64,000 nucleotides of DNA, from assembly GCA_905221385.1 (NCBI GenBank), contig CAJNCV010000010.1, positions 1 through 64,000 of the forward strand, given 5' to 3'. The DNA is from a bacterium. GTDB lineage: Bacteria > Bacillota > Bacilli > Lactobacillales > Streptococcaceae. The translations under genes and the position numbers were made by a program. The notes under the pieces were generated by a model. That model was given only the letters and a program-made list of their open reading frames with translations. It was not told the DNA's origin and ran no database searches. Position 1 is the first letter of the stretch. Each line of letters starts with the position of its first letter. Of the stretch, positions 1 to 11,323 are shown one piece after another.

Positions 1-85
1 CCCCTTGACCAACGGACCTTGAGCTTTTCAACTCTTTCTATTATACCTACTTTTCCTCCTTTGTCAAGAACTTTTTTCAGTGAAT

Positions 86-1447
86 TTAATTTTTTCTTTT
101 CTTCACTAACTTCACGACTGCTTCTGTCCGTGCGGTGTGGGGAAACATATCGACTGATTGGATATACTGTAGATCATAGACTTTCACTAGTTTAACTAAA
201 TCTCGCGCCAAGGTCGAAACATTGCAGGATACATAGACCATTTTTTCTGGAACATAGGTCAGAATGGTATCCAACAGCTTATCATCTAAGCCTGTACGAG
301 GAGGATCGACTATCAATGCATCCGCTCGGTAACCCTCTTGATACCAGCGTGGAATAATCTCTTCAGCCGTGCCAGCTTCGTAATGGGTATTGTCAAACCC
401 CATTCTTTGAGCATTTTGCTTGGCATCTTCAATGGCTTCTGGAATAATATCCATCCCTCTGAGACTCTTGACCTTATTTGCGAAGGCGAATCCAATCGTC
501 CCGACACCGCAATAGGCATCAATCAGATGATCTTCTTTGCTAACATCTAGAGCCTTAACTGCTTCACTATAGAGAATCTCAGTCTGCTCCGGATTGAGCT
601 GATAGAAGGCACGGGGCGAGAGAGAAAACTCATAGTCGAGCACTCCTTCTTGAATACTCTCTTGGCCCCAGATAATTTCCGTCTTTTCACCATAGATTTC
701 ACTTGTTTTTGCTGTATTTGTGTTAACCGCAACTGTGACGACTTCTGGAAAATCCTTGACTAGGTCTTTGACTAGTTGATTCAAATTAAGCTGGCGATTT
801 GTGACAATGATAATCTGGACTTGTCCAGTTTTTCTTGCTCGACGTACCATAATGGTGCGAACACCTAGCGTTTTTCTCTCATCGGTGATGGGAATTTGAT
901 GGTAAGTGAGAAGCTCAGCTAGACGATTCGCTATCACTTGGGTTTCCTTATCTTGCACCAAACAGTCTTTCAACTCTACAAGATAATGAGAGTTTTGTGC
1001 ATACAAACCTGCCTTGACCTGATTTTTAAATTTTCGAGTCTGGAATTGTAGCTTAGCACGGTAGTACTTTGGTTCCTGCATTCCGATAGTTGGACGGATT
1101 TCATAGTTTTCATATCCTGCAGGAGCAAATTTTTTCAGGGCTTGATGGAGCAAATCCGTTTTGAACTCTAACTGTTTATCATAGTGGAGGTGCATGATTT
1201 GGCAACCACCACATTCATTATAAATGGTACAAGCTGGCACGACTCGAAATTTAGACTTCTTATTAACCTTTAGCAATTTGGCTTCAACAAAGTTACGTTT
1301 AACAGAAGTAATCTGACAATAGATATCTTCTCCTTTGAGGGCGCCTGGCACAAAAACGAGGGTTTTCTGGTAGAAACCGATTCCCTCACCATTGATGCCC
1401 ATCCGCTTGATTTTTAAAGGTATTTTTTGTTTGACTTTCAGATTCAT
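86..1447 (-). CDS. rlmD: 23S rRNA (uracil-C5)-methyltransferase, RlmD/RumA family
   Basis: SAM-dependent methyltransferase that makes 5-methyluridine in rRNA. An N-terminal TRAM RNA-binding domain (about residues 5-60) is followed by a cysteine cluster (CGGCQ near residue 80 with further Cys upstream and near 160), which in the family binds a 4Fe-4S cluster. The C-terminal Rossmann domain has YCGVGTIG (SAM loop), DPPRTGLD, and the catalytic Cys in [12 protein letters not shown]. The 453-residue length is normal. It is divergent from recX across a 37-bp gap. Firmicutes usually carry two such paralogues, so the exact target base (U747, U1939 or another) cannot be assigned from sequence alone; the symbol is a family label. 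Confidence 0.85.
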   Translation of the reverse strand: MNLKVKQKIPLKIKRMGINGEGIGFYQKTLVFVPGALKGEDIYCQITSVKRNFVEAKLLKVNKKSKFRVVPACTIYNECGGCQIMHLHYDKQLEFKTDLLHQALKKFAPAGYENYEIRPTIGMQEPKYYRAKLQFQTRKFKNQVKAGLYAQNSHYLVELKDCLVQDKETQVIANRLAELLTYHQIPITDERKTLGVRTIMVRRARKTGQVQIIIVTNRQLNLNQLVKDLVKDFPEVVTVAVNTNTAKTSEIYGEKTEIIWGQESIQEGVLDYEFSLSPRAFYQLNPEQTEILYSEAVKALDVSKEDHLIDAYCGVGTIGFAFANKVKSLRGMDIIPEAIEDAKQNAQRMGFDNTHYEAGTAEEIIPRWYQEGYRADALIVDPPRTGLDDKLLDTILTYVPEKMVYVSCNVSTLARDLVKLVKVYDLQYIQSVDMFPHTARTEAVVKLVKKRKN

Positions 1448-1472
1448 ACCCCTATCTTATCACATTTTAGGG

Positions 1473-1478
1473 TATAAT
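1473..1478 (+). promoter_or_regulatory. -10 box of recX promoter
   Basis: A perfect TATAAT lies 6 nt upstream of the recX ATG, in the 37-bp gap between the divergent rlmD and recX. No good -35 was found at 16-18 bp spacing. The transcript would be close to leaderless, since a start 7 nt downstream falls at the ATG. Confidence 0.5.
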
Positions 1479-1484
1479 AGAACT

Positions 1485-2261
1485 ATGAAAATCACAAAAC
1501 TTGAAAAGAAAAAACGTCTCTACTTGATGGAGTTAGATGGACAGCAAACCTCTTATATCACGGAAGATACCATTGTCCGTTTTATGTTGTCCAAAGATAA
1601 GGTGGTTAGCAAGGAAGAATTAATCGAGATACAGGGCTTTGCTCAGTTTTCTTATGGTAAGAACCTCGCTCTCTACCATTTATCATTTAAAGCTCGTACC
1701 GAAAAGGAAGTGCGAGAGTACCTGAAAAAGTATGATATTGAAGAAAAAATCATTAGTCAAGTTATCGCTAATCTTAAAGAAGATAACTGGATAAATGATC
1801 GTCAGTATGTCTACTCTATTATCAACGCAAATCAACTCTCTGGAGATAAGGGACCTTATGTGCTAGCTCAAAAACTGTCTCAAAAAGGGATTGCCAAATC
1901 TACGATTGAAGAGGTTTTAAAGGATTTTGATTTTTCGGAGGTTGCTCAACGTGTGGCGGAGAAACTTCTAAAAAAATACACGGGAAAACTTCCCGCTCGT
2001 GCCTTGCAAGATAAGATTATCCAAAACTTAACGAACAAAGGCTTCTCCTATTCTGATGCTAAAAGTGCTTTTGATGACTTGGATAGTCAAGTTGACCAAG
2101 AAACGACTCAAGAGCTCATTTTTAAAGAACTGGATAAACAATATTCTAAATATGCTCGAAAGTATGAAGGATACGAACTTAAACAGCGTTTAACCCAAGT
2201 TTTAGCTCGAAAAGGCTATGATTTTTCGGATATAGCCAGCGCTCTCAGAGAATATCTTTAA
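1485..2261 (+). CDS. recX: Recombination regulator RecX
   Basis: RecX modulates RecA filament activity. The 258-residue protein has the long Firmicutes form: a short N-terminal region, then tandem three-helix repeats seen as Tyr/Leu-rich motifs such as [20 protein letters not shown] and [17 protein letters not shown]. The reading frame is open further upstream to 1392, but that part overlaps divergent rlmD and reads as antisense. The ATG at 1485 ([14 protein letters not shown]) matches the family start and follows a TATAAT by 6 nt. There is little room for a Shine-Dalgarno, so the message may be leaderless or nearly so. In streptococci recX is normally separate from recA, as here. Confidence 0.9.
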   Translation: MKITKLEKKKRLYLMELDGQQTSYITEDTIVRFMLSKDKVVSKEELIEIQGFAQFSYGKNLALYHLSFKARTEKEVREYLKKYDIEEKIISQVIANLKEDNWINDRQYVYSIINANQLSGDKGPYVLAQKLSQKGIAKSTIEEVLKDFDFSEVAQRVAEKLLKKYTGKLPARALQDKIIQNLTNKGFSYSDAKSAFDDLDSQVDQETTQELIFKELDKQYSKYARKYEGYELKQRLTQVLARKGYDFSDIASALREYL

Positions 2262-2302
2262 TATTTTCGTGTAAAATTCAAAAAAATTAGACCGATTTAT
2301 GA

Positions 2303-2308
2303 TATAAT
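2303..2308 (+). promoter_or_regulatory. Extended -10 promoter of the DUF402 gene
   Basis: TATAAT preceded by TGA (extended -10) lies 42 nt upstream of the ATG at 2350. The -35 region is A-rich and poor, as is common for extended -10 promoters. Confidence 0.5.
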
Positions 2309-2349
2309 AGTAAACGATAAACTTATAAATTGTAGAAAGTTGGTTAGTT

Positions 2350-2883
2350 ATGAAACTTCCAAAAGAAGGCGACTTTATTACAATTCAAAGTTATAAGCAT
2401 GATGGGAGTCTTCACCGTACTTGGCGGGACACCATGGTACTAAAAACAACAGAGAACGCTATTATCGGCGTCAACGACCACACACTTGTTACCGAAAGTG
2501 ACGGTCGTCGTTGGGTGACTCGAGAACCGGCTATTGTTTACTTTCACAAAAAATATTGGTTTAATATCATTGCCATGATTCGTGATAATGGGATTTCCTA
2601 CTATTGCAATATGGCAAGTCCTTACTATCTAGATGAAGAAGCCCTGAAATACATTGATTATGATTTGGATGTCAAGGTCTTCACTGATGGTGAAAAGCGT
2701 CTCTTGGACGTTGAAGAGTATGAGCGCCATAAACGCAAAATGAAGTATTCTGATGATTTAGACTATATTTTGAAGGAGCATGTTAAAATCCTTGTTGATT
2801 GGATTAACAATGGACGCGGTCCTTTCTCAGAGGCCTATGTCAACATTTGGTACAAACGCTACATAGAACTAAAGAATCGGTAA
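2350..2883 (+). CDS. DUF402 nucleoside tri-/diphosphate phosphatase
   Basis: A member of the DUF402 (UPF0374) family; characterised relatives are Mg-dependent nucleoside tri- and diphosphate phosphatases with an FomD-like beta-barrel. The 177 residues are full length. The typical opening [18 protein letters not shown] and the conserved acidic and aromatic residues in [19 protein letters not shown] and [14 protein letters not shown] are present. The gene stands alone, downstream of recX in the same direction, with its own extended -10 promoter and a terminator just after the stop. The substrate in streptococci is inferred from the family. Confidence 0.85.
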   Translation: MKLPKEGDFITIQSYKHDGSLHRTWRDTMVLKTTENAIIGVNDHTLVTESDGRRWVTREPAIVYFHKKYWFNIIAMIRDNGISYYCNMASPYYLDEEALKYIDYDLDVKVFTDGEKRLLDVEEYERHKRKMKYSDDLDYILKEHVKILVDWINNGRGPFSEAYVNIWYKRYIELKNR

Positions 2884-2891
2884 AGTTGTCA

Positions 2892-2918
2892 AACTGGGGT
2901 TAAAGCCCTGGTTTTTTA
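2892..2918 (+). terminator. Terminator after the DUF402 gene
   Basis: An imperfect stem (AACTGGGG / CCCTGGTT with G-T pairs) around a TTAAAG loop is followed by TTTTTTATTTT, 9 nt after the stop codon. Confidence 0.6.
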
Positions 2919-2923
2919 TTTTA

Positions 2924-3074
2924 ATACTCTTCGAAAATCTCTTCAAACCACGTCAACGTCGCCTTGCCGTGTAGATGTTACTGACTTCGTCAGTTCTATC
3001 TACAACCTCAAAGCCGTGCTTTGAGCAACCTGCGGCTAGTTTCCTAGTTTGCTCTTTGATTTTCATTAAGTATA
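2924..3074. repeat. BOX element (boxA-boxB-boxC)
   Basis: A pneumococcal-type BOX repeat of about 151 bp. boxA begins ATACTCTTCGAAAATCTC and contains the segment matched by the classic BOX typing primer (CGTCAACGTCGCCTTGCCGT). A boxB hairpin follows (ACTGACTTCGTCAGT core), then boxC, ending TTTGATTTTCATTAAGTATA. It lies between the converging DUF402 and queH genes. BOX elements are short non-autonomous repeats of Mitis-group streptococci that form stable RNA structures. Confidence 0.9.
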
Positions 3075-3098
3075 AAAACCCAGCCTGGAAGCTGAGTT
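3073..3098 (-). terminator. Terminator of queH
   Basis: On the minus strand the stem AACTCAGC / GCTGGGTT with loop TTCCAG is followed by TTTAT, 6 nt after the queH stop. Confidence 0.6.
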
Positions 3099-3103
3099 AA
3101 TTG

Positions 3104-3871
3104 CTATATATCTAATTTAGTGACAGTAAACTTGATATGGGAATAGTCTTTTTCAACATCCTTATCCAACAAGAAAGCCGTGGCATCCTTCTTAACCTGA
3201 ACAAGGTCTATGTTCTGGGCTTGAGCTGCATAGACGCATCCACAATAACATTGACGATAGATATCATACTCCTCGCACATCTCCACCGAGCGCTTATAGC
3301 CTTGATTTTTCTTAAAATCACTTGGAAGATAGTGGGTCGTGTAAATCTTTTGCACATCGATTCCGATACTGTTGATGGTTTGAGAATTCTTATGGGGACT
3401 GATGGTCAAAGCTGAACCAAAGTAGTCAAAGCCCAAGTCCATAGCTACCTGTGCTGTTTTATCCAGACGGTAGTCAAAACAAACCTTGCAACGGTCACCA
3501 CCTTCAGGTTCTTCTTCCAGTCCTCTGACTAACTTCCGGTATTCATTGGGTTCATAGGGAGCTTCTAGGTACTGGACTGTATTGCCTGTTCGCTCATTGA
3601 AATCACTGACAAATTTCTTGGTGACGTAAGCTCGCTTGTGGTATTCTGCCTTGGGATGGATATTGGAATTGGCAAAATAGATGGTCACATCCGCGTATTT
3701 GGTCAGGTATTCTAGGGTGTAGGTACTACAAGGAGCACAGCAAACATGCATGAGAATAGTAGGACGTTGCTCATTTTTCTCCCAAACTTGAACCATTTTT
3801 TGCATAACACGGTCATAATTAATCTTCTGTTTGGGATTCATCTTGCTCAGAATTTCTTCTACATCAATCAT
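3104..3871 (-). CDS. queH: Epoxyqueuosine reductase QueH
   Basis: QueH (DUF208) carries out the last step of queuosine synthesis, reducing epoxyqueuosine to queuosine in tRNA; it is unrelated in sequence to QueG. The 255-residue protein shows the family's Cys pairs: the adjacent CC of CCAPCSTYTLEYL (about residues 44-48), and RCKVCFDYR and YRQCYCGC further on. In the family these bind a 4Fe-4S cluster and a mononuclear iron. The N-terminal extension MIDVEEILSKMNPKQKINYD is typical of streptococcal copies. It is a single gene with its own terminator. Confidence 0.9.
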   Translation of the reverse strand: MIDVEEILSKMNPKQKINYDRVMQKMVQVWEKNEQRPTILMHVCCAPCSTYTLEYLTKYADVTIYFANSNIHPKAEYHKRAYVTKKFVSDFNERTGNTVQYLEAPYEPNEYRKLVRGLEEEPEGGDRCKVCFDYRLDKTAQVAMDLGFDYFGSALTISPHKNSQTINSIGIDVQKIYTTHYLPSDFKKNQGYKRSVEMCEEYDIYRQCYCGCVYAAQAQNIDLVQVKKDATAFLLDKDVEKDYSHIKFTVTKLDI

Positions 3872-3947
3872 GTTCTTCTCCTTTTTCTAGTCTTATTTTA
3901 TCATATAAGTTAGGAGAGCTCAAATCAATTTTAGAAGAGAAAACCAT

Positions 3948-3975
3948 AAAAGGAGGGATTATGTTCCCTCCTTTT
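3948..3975 (-). terminator. Terminator of groESL
   Basis: A perfect 10-bp stem (AAAAGGAGGG / CCCTCCTTTT, 8-nt loop) followed on the minus strand by ATGGTTTT, 20 nt after the groEL stop. Confidence 0.75.
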
Positions 3976-3995
3976 GTGGTTTTTATAAGTTACTT

Positions 3996-5630
<1,635 letters not shown>

Positions 5631-5633
5631 CTA

Positions 5634-5918
5634 TTATTCTTCCACGATTGCCAAGATGTTAGCTTCGCCAACGATGATGTACTTTTCATCGCCATCTTTG
5701 ACATCAATACCTGCATGGGCTTCAACTAAGACACGGTCTCCAGGCTTAACACTTGGAGCAACCAAGTCACCATTCAAGGTACGGACACCTTGTCCAGTAG
5801 CTACAACTTGGGCTGTTTTTGTTTTTTCTTGGGCTGAGCCCGCAAGGACAAAGCCTCCAACAGTTTGTTCTTTTTCTTCGATTTTCAAGACAACACGGTC
5901 TCCTAATGGTTTCAACAT
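5634..5918 (-). CDS. groES: 10 kDa co-chaperonin GroES
   Basis: The lid of the GroEL chamber, 94 residues, full length. [32 protein letters not shown] includes the mobile loop (about residues 17-32) that docks on GroEL. It is first in the groES-groEL operon, with a CIRCE operator 31 nt upstream of its start codon and a sigma-A promoter upstream of that. Confidence 0.97.
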   Translation of the reverse strand: MLKPLGDRVVLKIEEKEQTVGGFVLAGSAQEKTKTAQVVATGQGVRTLNGDLVAPSVKPGDRVLVEAHAGIDVKDGDEKYIIVGEANILAIVEE

Positions 5919-5948
5919 CTGTTTTCCTCCATAATGAAATACATATTA

Positions 5949-5975
5949 TTAGCACTCTTTATACCCGAGTGCCAA
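5949..5975 (-). promoter_or_regulatory. CIRCE operator of groESL (one mismatch)
   Basis: TTAGCACTC-N9-GAGTGCCAA on the plus strand. Read in the direction of transcription this is TTGGCACTC-N9-GAGTGCTAA, one base off the consensus TTAGCACTC-N9-GAGTGCTAA. It lies just downstream of the -10 box, the usual place for HrcA repression. Confidence 0.95.
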
Positions 5976-5986
5976 TTCATAGTTCT

Positions 5987-6014
5987 ATTGTATCACTTGG
6001 TCAGAAATAGTCAA
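5987..6014 (-). promoter_or_regulatory. groESL promoter
   Basis: On the minus strand TTGACT (-35, 6009-6014), a 16-bp spacer and TACAAT (-10, 5987-5992). The CIRCE site begins 11 bp downstream of the -10 box. Confidence 0.8.
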
Positions 6015-6039
6015 GAAAAAAGTCTGACTTTCTCAAGAT

Positions 6040-6066
6040 AAAAAAGCCTGAGACCAACTCAGACTT
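6040..6066 (-). terminator. Terminator of ssbB
   Basis: On the minus strand the GTCTGAG / TCTCAGGC stem with TTGG loop is followed by TTTTTTATC, 12 nt after the ssbB stop. Confidence 0.8.
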
Positions 6067-6077
6067 TTCATTGAGTA

Positions 6078-6473
6078 TTAAAATGGCAATTCCTCCTCTT
6101 CCAAAACTAAGTCTGCCAAATCCTGTCCCGCATTATTTTCGCGCATGGCCCGTTGGGCACGACTTTCCAAAAGTTGGAATCCTGTGGCAAGGACTTCAGT
6201 CACGTAGTTCATCTGGCCATTTTTCTCAAAGCGACGGGTACGAAGTTCTCCATCCACAGAGATAAGACTACCTTTAGTTGCGTAGCTTGCCAAGGTTTCA
6301 GCCAATTTCCCCCAAAGAACAAGATTAACAAAATCAGCTTCGCGTTCACCGTTTTGGTCTTTGTAACGACGGTTCACAGCGATAGTTACACGCGCTACTG
6401 ACTTGTCATTGTTGGTTTTGTGCAGTTCTGGTGTAGACGTCAAACGCCCGATTAAGATAACTTTATTATACAT
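6078..6473 (-). CDS. ssbB: Competence-type single-stranded DNA-binding protein SsbB
   Basis: An OB-fold protein that coats incoming single-stranded DNA during transformation. It has 131 residues: MYNKVILIGRLTSTPELHKT opens the OB domain, and the protein ends with EELPF, the acidic tip that binds partner proteins. It lacks the long Gly/Gln-rich linker of replicative SsbA, which fits the short competence-induced paralogue. A com-box 20 nt upstream of the start points to ComX control. The neighbour order groEL-groES-ssbB is the same as in the pneumococcus. Confidence 0.92.
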   Translation of the reverse strand: MYNKVILIGRLTSTPELHKTNNDKSVARVTIAVNRRYKDQNGEREADFVNLVLWGKLAETLASYATKGSLISVDGELRTRRFEKNGQMNYVTEVLATGFQLLESRAQRAMRENNAGQDLADLVLEEEELPF

Positions 6474-6493
6474 TTTTCATCCTCCTACTCATC

Positions 6494-6501
6494 TATTCGC
6501 A
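6494..6501 (-). promoter_or_regulatory. com-box (ComX/SigX promoter element) of ssbB
   Basis: TGCGAATA on the minus strand differs by one base from the pneumococcal consensus TACGAATA. The T-rich stretch upstream, as expected for late competence promoters, is the T-run of the preceding gene's terminator. Confidence 0.8.
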
Positions 6502-6503
6502 GG

Positions 6504-6537
6504 AAATCAAAAAAAGTTACAGAAATTTGTAACTTTT
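6504..6537 (-). terminator. Terminator of the SDR gene, abutting the ssbB com-box
   Basis: A perfect 10-bp stem (AAAAGTTACA / TGTAACTTTT, 6-nt loop) followed on the minus strand by TTTTTTTGATTT. Its U-tract ends only a few bases before the com-box. Confidence 0.85.
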
Positions 6538-6549
6538 CGAGAAATTTTT

Positions 6550-7311
6550 TTATTTTTTATGAACCATGAAACCTGTCGCCTGTTGATTGGCCATAATGGT
6601 CATATCTGTAATCTGCACACGGTGGGGCTGACTGGTCACATAGATCACCGTATCTGCGATGTCTTGTGCTTGCAGGGCTTCGATTCCCTGATAGACCGCC
6701 TCAGCTCGCTCTTTGTCGCCGTGAAAACGAATTGTAGAGAAATCTGTTTCGACAATTCCTGGCTGAATGGTGGTCACCTTGATGTCTGTCGCAATGGTAT
6801 CAATTCGCAGTCCATCTGAAAAAGTCTTGACTGCCGCCTTGGTGGCTGAATAAACTGCTGCACCTGCATAGGCATAAATTCCTGCGGTTGATCCCATGTT
6901 GATAATATGACCCTGATTGGCTTTTACCATTGCTGGCAAGAAACAGCGAGTAACCGCCATCAAACCCTTGACATTGGTATCCAACATGGTCAGCATATCC
7001 AATTCTTCATAGTCTTGATAGGGAGCCAAGCCAAGAGCTAGTCCAGCATTATTGACCAAGATATCAATCTGCCCTATCGTTTCCAAAATATCGGAGCAGA
7101 CAGTCTTGACCATGGTCATATCTGTGACATCCAGTGGAAAGGTCCAAACTGTTTGATTTGGAAAAGTTTCTGCAAACTCTGACTTGAAGGCCTCTAGTCT
7201 GTCTGTCCGTCGACCTGTTAGAACGACATTCTCCCCCTGCTCCAGATAAGCACGCGCAATCGCTTCACCTATTCCTGAGGTCGCTCCTGTAATCACTACA
7301 TTTTTCGCCAT
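6550..7311 (-). CDS. Short-chain dehydrogenase/reductase, YdfG type
   Basis: A classical SDR oxidoreductase using NAD(P)H, 253 residues. The cofactor motif TGATSGIGEAIARAY is at residues 8-22, with NNAG near residue 87, a catalytic Ser (NMGSTAGIYAY), YSATK near residue 154, and PGIVETDF after it. An Arg pair in TGRRTDRL after the second strand suggests NADP(H). Family members of this subgroup oxidise L-serine, L-allo-threonine or 3-hydroxy acids; the substrate here is not known. It has its own terminator and sits 42 nt downstream of ytpR, possibly as the last gene of that operon. Confidence 0.85.
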   Translation of the reverse strand: MAKNVVITGATSGIGEAIARAYLEQGENVVLTGRRTDRLEAFKSEFAETFPNQTVWTFPLDVTDMTMVKTVCSDILETIGQIDILVNNAGLALGLAPYQDYEELDMLTMLDTNVKGLMAVTRCFLPAMVKANQGHIINMGSTAGIYAYAGAAVYSATKAAVKTFSDGLRIDTIATDIKVTTIQPGIVETDFSTIRFHGDKERAEAVYQGIEALQAQDIADTVIYVTSQPHRVQITDMTIMANQQATGFMVHKK

Positions 7312-7352
7312 CTTATTTCCTTCTATCTGGTCTATAAAACACTAACAATTTC

Positions 7353-7979
7353 TTAGGCAGTCCAGTGTTTGGCTGGATCAAATGGAGTTCCGACAACTTG
7401 GTCTTCTGATAATTCAATAACCCCACGTTTTTGCGGAGCATTTGGCAAATGCAATTCACGAGGGCTGCACATCATGCCAAAACTCTTTTCACCGCGAAGT
7501 TCGCCTGGGAAAATGAGATTGCCTTTTGGCATCATCGCTCCAGGAAGAGCGACAATAGTTTTCAACCCAACACGCGCATTGGGAGCCCCTGCAACAATTT
7601 GCACTGTCTTGTCACTTGCGACTGCAACTTGGCAGATGTTGAGGTGGTCACTATCTGGATGGGCTACCATCTCGACAATTTCACCAACAACAAACTTAGG
7701 TTCTTTGTCATTGACGATCTCTTCTGCAAAGCCTTCCGCCCGCAATTCTTGGTTCAAACGTTCTACTTGTTCATCTGTCAAAAAGATTTGACCGCGCTCT
7801 GCAATTTCAAATAAACTTGAAACTTCGAAAATATTCCAAGCTACTGTTTTTCCATTTTCTTTGAGGAAAACACGGGCTACCTTTCCTTTGCGCTCCACGT
7901 CCAACTTGGCATCTCCGCTATTTTTTACGATGATCATAAGGACATCGCCGACATGCTCTTTGTTATATGTAAAAATCAT
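7353..7979 (-). CDS. ytpR: YtpR family tRNA-binding protein
   Basis: 208 residues: an N-terminal DUF4479 domain (MIFTYNKEHVGDVLMI onward, residues 1-90) and a C-terminal EMAP/tRNA-bind OB domain (FVVGEIVEMVAHPDSDHLNICQV), like the N-terminal part of bacterial PheT. It lies 16 nt after the thioredoxin-like gene; this DUF4651-thioredoxin-YtpR order is common in streptococci. Its cellular role is not settled; tRNA binding follows from the domain. Confidence 0.88.
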   Translation of the reverse strand: MIFTYNKEHVGDVLMIIVKNSGDAKLDVERKGKVARVFLKENGKTVAWNIFEVSSLFEIAERGQIFLTDEQVERLNQELRAEGFAEEIVNDKEPKFVVGEIVEMVAHPDSDHLNICQVAVASDKTVQIVAGAPNARVGLKTIVALPGAMMPKGNLIFPGELRGEKSFGMMCSPRELHLPNAPQKRGVIELSEDQVVGTPFDPAKHWTA

Positions 7980-7994
7980 TCTTTCCTTTTTCTC

Positions 7995-8312
7995 CTATTT
8001 CAGTCCTGCTAAAAAGTCGTTAATTTGTTCCTTGCTTTTACGGTCACGGTTGACAAAACGGCCGATTTCCTTGTCCTTTTCTAGCACAACAAGGCTAGGA
8101 ATCCCGTACACATCCCAGAGTTTGGCTAGATCCATGTACTGGTCACGGTCCACTCGAATAAAGGTGAACTCTGGATTGGCCTCCTCGATCTCTGGCAAGG
8201 ATGGATAGATATAACGGCAATCGCCACACCAGTCCGCCACAAAAAGAAAGACCTTCTTACCATCCTGCTCAACAAAACCTGCGAGTTCTTCTATACTACT
8301 GGGAATAATCAT
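7995..8312 (-). CDS. Thioredoxin-like protein (YtpP type)
   Basis: A 105-residue single-domain thioredoxin fold with the redox motif WCGDC (about residue 28-32) and the cis-proline segment YGIPSLVV. No signal peptide, so cytosolic. WCGDC instead of WCGPC marks the YtpP-like subgroup rather than TrxA. Its start overlaps the end of the DUF4651 gene by 4 nt (ATGA), so translation is probably coupled. Confidence 0.85.
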   Translation of the reverse strand: MIIPSSIEELAGFVEQDGKKVFLFVADWCGDCRYIYPSLPEIEEANPEFTFIRVDRDQYMDLAKLWDVYGIPSLVVLEKDKEIGRFVNRDRKSKEQINDFLAGLK

Positions 8313-8608
8313 AAGACTTCCTCCTCATAGACCAAATCTTCATTTTCATAAACAAAGGTATAGTGACGACCATCCTCGAAAATGACCCCTCCGACAAGTC
8401 GCTCTAGGCTACTTTCGTAGACTTGAACATAGAGAGTCGCAATCTCACCCATATCTGAGAAAAGTTCGCGCACGATAGCGGTCAACTCTTCTTGAGTCTT
8501 CATCAGTTTGTGGTTATCTGCTGCTTTTTTAGCCCCCAAAGCAAGGGCACTTAGACCAGCCACAGTCAAGCCAGTCATCCATAATTTCTTAGCTTTCATA
8601 CCATTCAT
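8309..8608 (-). CDS. DUF4651 small membrane protein
   Basis: 99 residues with one hydrophobic N-terminal helix (LWMTGLTVAGLSALALGAKK) and a hydrophilic C-terminal domain of about 65 residues (FSDMGEIATLYVQVYESS, GGVIFEDGRHYTFVYEN), matching the streptococcal DUF4651 family of unknown function. First gene of the DUF4651-thioredoxin-ytpR operon. There is no clear Shine-Dalgarno, and the start could be the second Met (MKAKK), 9 nt further on. Confidence 0.75.
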   Translation of the reverse strand: MNGMKAKKLWMTGLTVAGLSALALGAKKAADNHKLMKTQEELTAIVRELFSDMGEIATLYVQVYESSLERLVGGVIFEDGRHYTFVYENEDLVYEEEVL

Positions 8609-8659
8609 TGTAACACAAAAAGGTCTCTAGGACAAATAGGGAAGCCGTATAGGAGCAAG

Positions 8660-8695
8660 GCAATTAAAAAACCTCTGAGATTCTTCTCAAAGGTT
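8660..8695 (-). terminator. Terminator of pyrG
   Basis: On the minus strand the stem AACCTTTGAG / CTCAGAGGTT is followed by TTTTAATTG, about 10 nt after the pyrG stop. Confidence 0.75.
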
Positions 8696-8704
8696 CTGAT
8701 TGTG

Positions 8705-10324
<1,620 letters not shown>

Positions 10325-10409
10325 CTAAAATGCTCAAGGCCTTGTTAACTACGAGGGGAGATAGAAAACAAGACCCTTATGAATAACGACATTTCAAGAA
10401 AACTTCCTG

Positions 10410-10467
10410 AAAAAACAAAAATAGCTCCCTAGTAACTAGGGAGCCCCGACCTCTAAAAGAGGTGCCC
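10410..10467 (-). promoter_or_regulatory. pyrG leader attenuator (CTP-sensing by G addition)
   Basis: The predicted transcript begins pppGGGC at 10467. About 25 nt on is an intrinsic terminator: GCTCCCTA / TAGGGAGC, 5-nt loop, then TATTTTTGTTTTTT. The 5' arm carries a C/U-rich tract (GCUCCCU). This is the layout of the Bacillus/Lactococcus pyrG leader, where low CTP causes extra G residues to be added after GGG; the poly-G then pairs with the C/U tract and blocks termination. A small ACCUC-UUUUA-GAGGU hairpin lies between the start and the terminator. Confidence 0.85.
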
Positions 10468-10474
10468 GAACAAT

Positions 10475-10503
10475 ATAATACCTCAAAGCAGAACATTTGT
10501 CAA
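10475..10503 (-). promoter_or_regulatory. pyrG promoter
   Basis: TTGACA (10498-10503), 17-bp spacer, TATTAT (10475-10480), then 7 nt to the GGGC start at 10467. A near-ideal sigma-A promoter that fixes the start site used for the attenuation model. Confidence 0.88.
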
Positions 10504-10592
10504 CCCGAATTGGTAAAACATGAAAAAGAGAGATTGTTTTCAGAAAATCAACTAAAAATCCGCATCCCAACGGATGACCTGCTCAAGAAACG

Positions 10593-10616
10593 AAAAAGGA
10601 GATCAGGCGATCTCCT
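10593..10616 (-). terminator. Terminator of rpoE
   Basis: On the minus strand AGGAGATC-GCCT-GATCTCCT followed by TTTTTCG, about 12 nt after the rpoE stop. Confidence 0.8.
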
Positions 10617-10628
10617 CTGTGAAGTCTT

Positions 10629-11219
10629 TTACTCTTCTTCACTTGTTTCAGCGTCATCGTCAGAAAACTCGTCGTCTTCTTCGTTAAGATCCACGTCTTC
10701 ACCCAAGTCATCAGGAGCGATTTCGTTGATTTCTGCATCGTAAGCTTCCACTTCATTTTTCTCATCATCTGGATTTTCATCATCATATGAAAGAGCTGGA
10801 TCTGCTTCGTATGCATCTTCGTCTTCTGGATCATCCGCATTGTAGTCAATGGCATCTGAATCGCCATCCATAAAGGCATTGACACGTTTTTTCTTAGCTT
10901 TTGGTGCCACTTCATCGTCGTCACTTTCTTCAAGAGCGATGATTTCTTCGTCAATTTCGTCTACACCATACCAAGAACGAAGGCCCCATTTGTTGTCCCC
11001 AAGAGAGATGAAGCTACCGTCAAAGTTCAACTCTGTGTAGAACAAAGGCAAAGCTTCGCGAATATCGCTGTTTGATGTTCCAAGGTAGTTTTGAATTTCG
11101 TTTACAAGATCGCTAAAATGCATCTCATGATCGCGACCACGAAGTTCCAAGATAGCACGCGCTACCTCAATCATAGATAGTTCACTTTTTTCTTGCCCAG
11201 CAAATACTTCTAATTCCAA
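10629..11219 (-). CDS. rpoE: RNA polymerase delta subunit
   Basis: The delta subunit of Gram-positive RNA polymerase, which speeds enzyme recycling and alters initiation. 196 residues: a folded N-terminal HARE-HTH domain ([19 protein letters not shown] to [14 protein letters not shown]) and a disordered, very acidic C-terminal half rich in Asp/Glu ([17 protein letters not shown] at the end). The start is TTG at 11217-11219, giving [16 protein letters not shown] lies 7 nt upstream of it, whereas the upstream ATG in frame would place the Shine-Dalgarno inside the gene. Confidence 0.94.
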   Translation of the reverse strand: MELEVFAGQEKSELSMIEVARAILELRGRDHEMHFSDLVNEIQNYLGTSNSDIREALPLFYTELNFDGSFISLGDNKWGLRSWYGVDEIDEEIIALEESDDDEVAPKAKKKRVNAFMDGDSDAIDYNADDPEDEDAYEADPALSYDDENPDDEKNEVEAYDAEINEIAPDDLGEDVDLNEEDDEFSDDDAETSEEE

Positions 11220-11291
11220 AGCGTTTCTCCTCATTTTTACTACTATCGCCAGAGCGAACAGACTCTGACCTCATTTTATCATGTACTCTTT

Positions 11292-11320
11292 ATTGTACGA
11301 TAATTTTGCGGAATAGTCAA
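11292..11320 (-). promoter_or_regulatory. rpoE promoter
   Basis: TTGACT (11315-11320), exact 17-bp spacer, TACAAT (11292-11297) on the minus strand, about 73 nt before the TTG start. Confidence 0.8.
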
Positions 11321-11323
11321 AGG

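Noticed and set aside
1392-1484. Upstream extension of recX
   Set aside because: Overlaps the 5' end of divergent rlmD, contains the recX -10 box, and has no family similarity.
10462-10743. Plus-strand frame over the pyrG promoter and rpoE end
   Set aside because: Runs through a strong promoter, a terminator and the acidic tail of rpoE in antisense; Ser-rich reading comes from GAA/GAT repeats.
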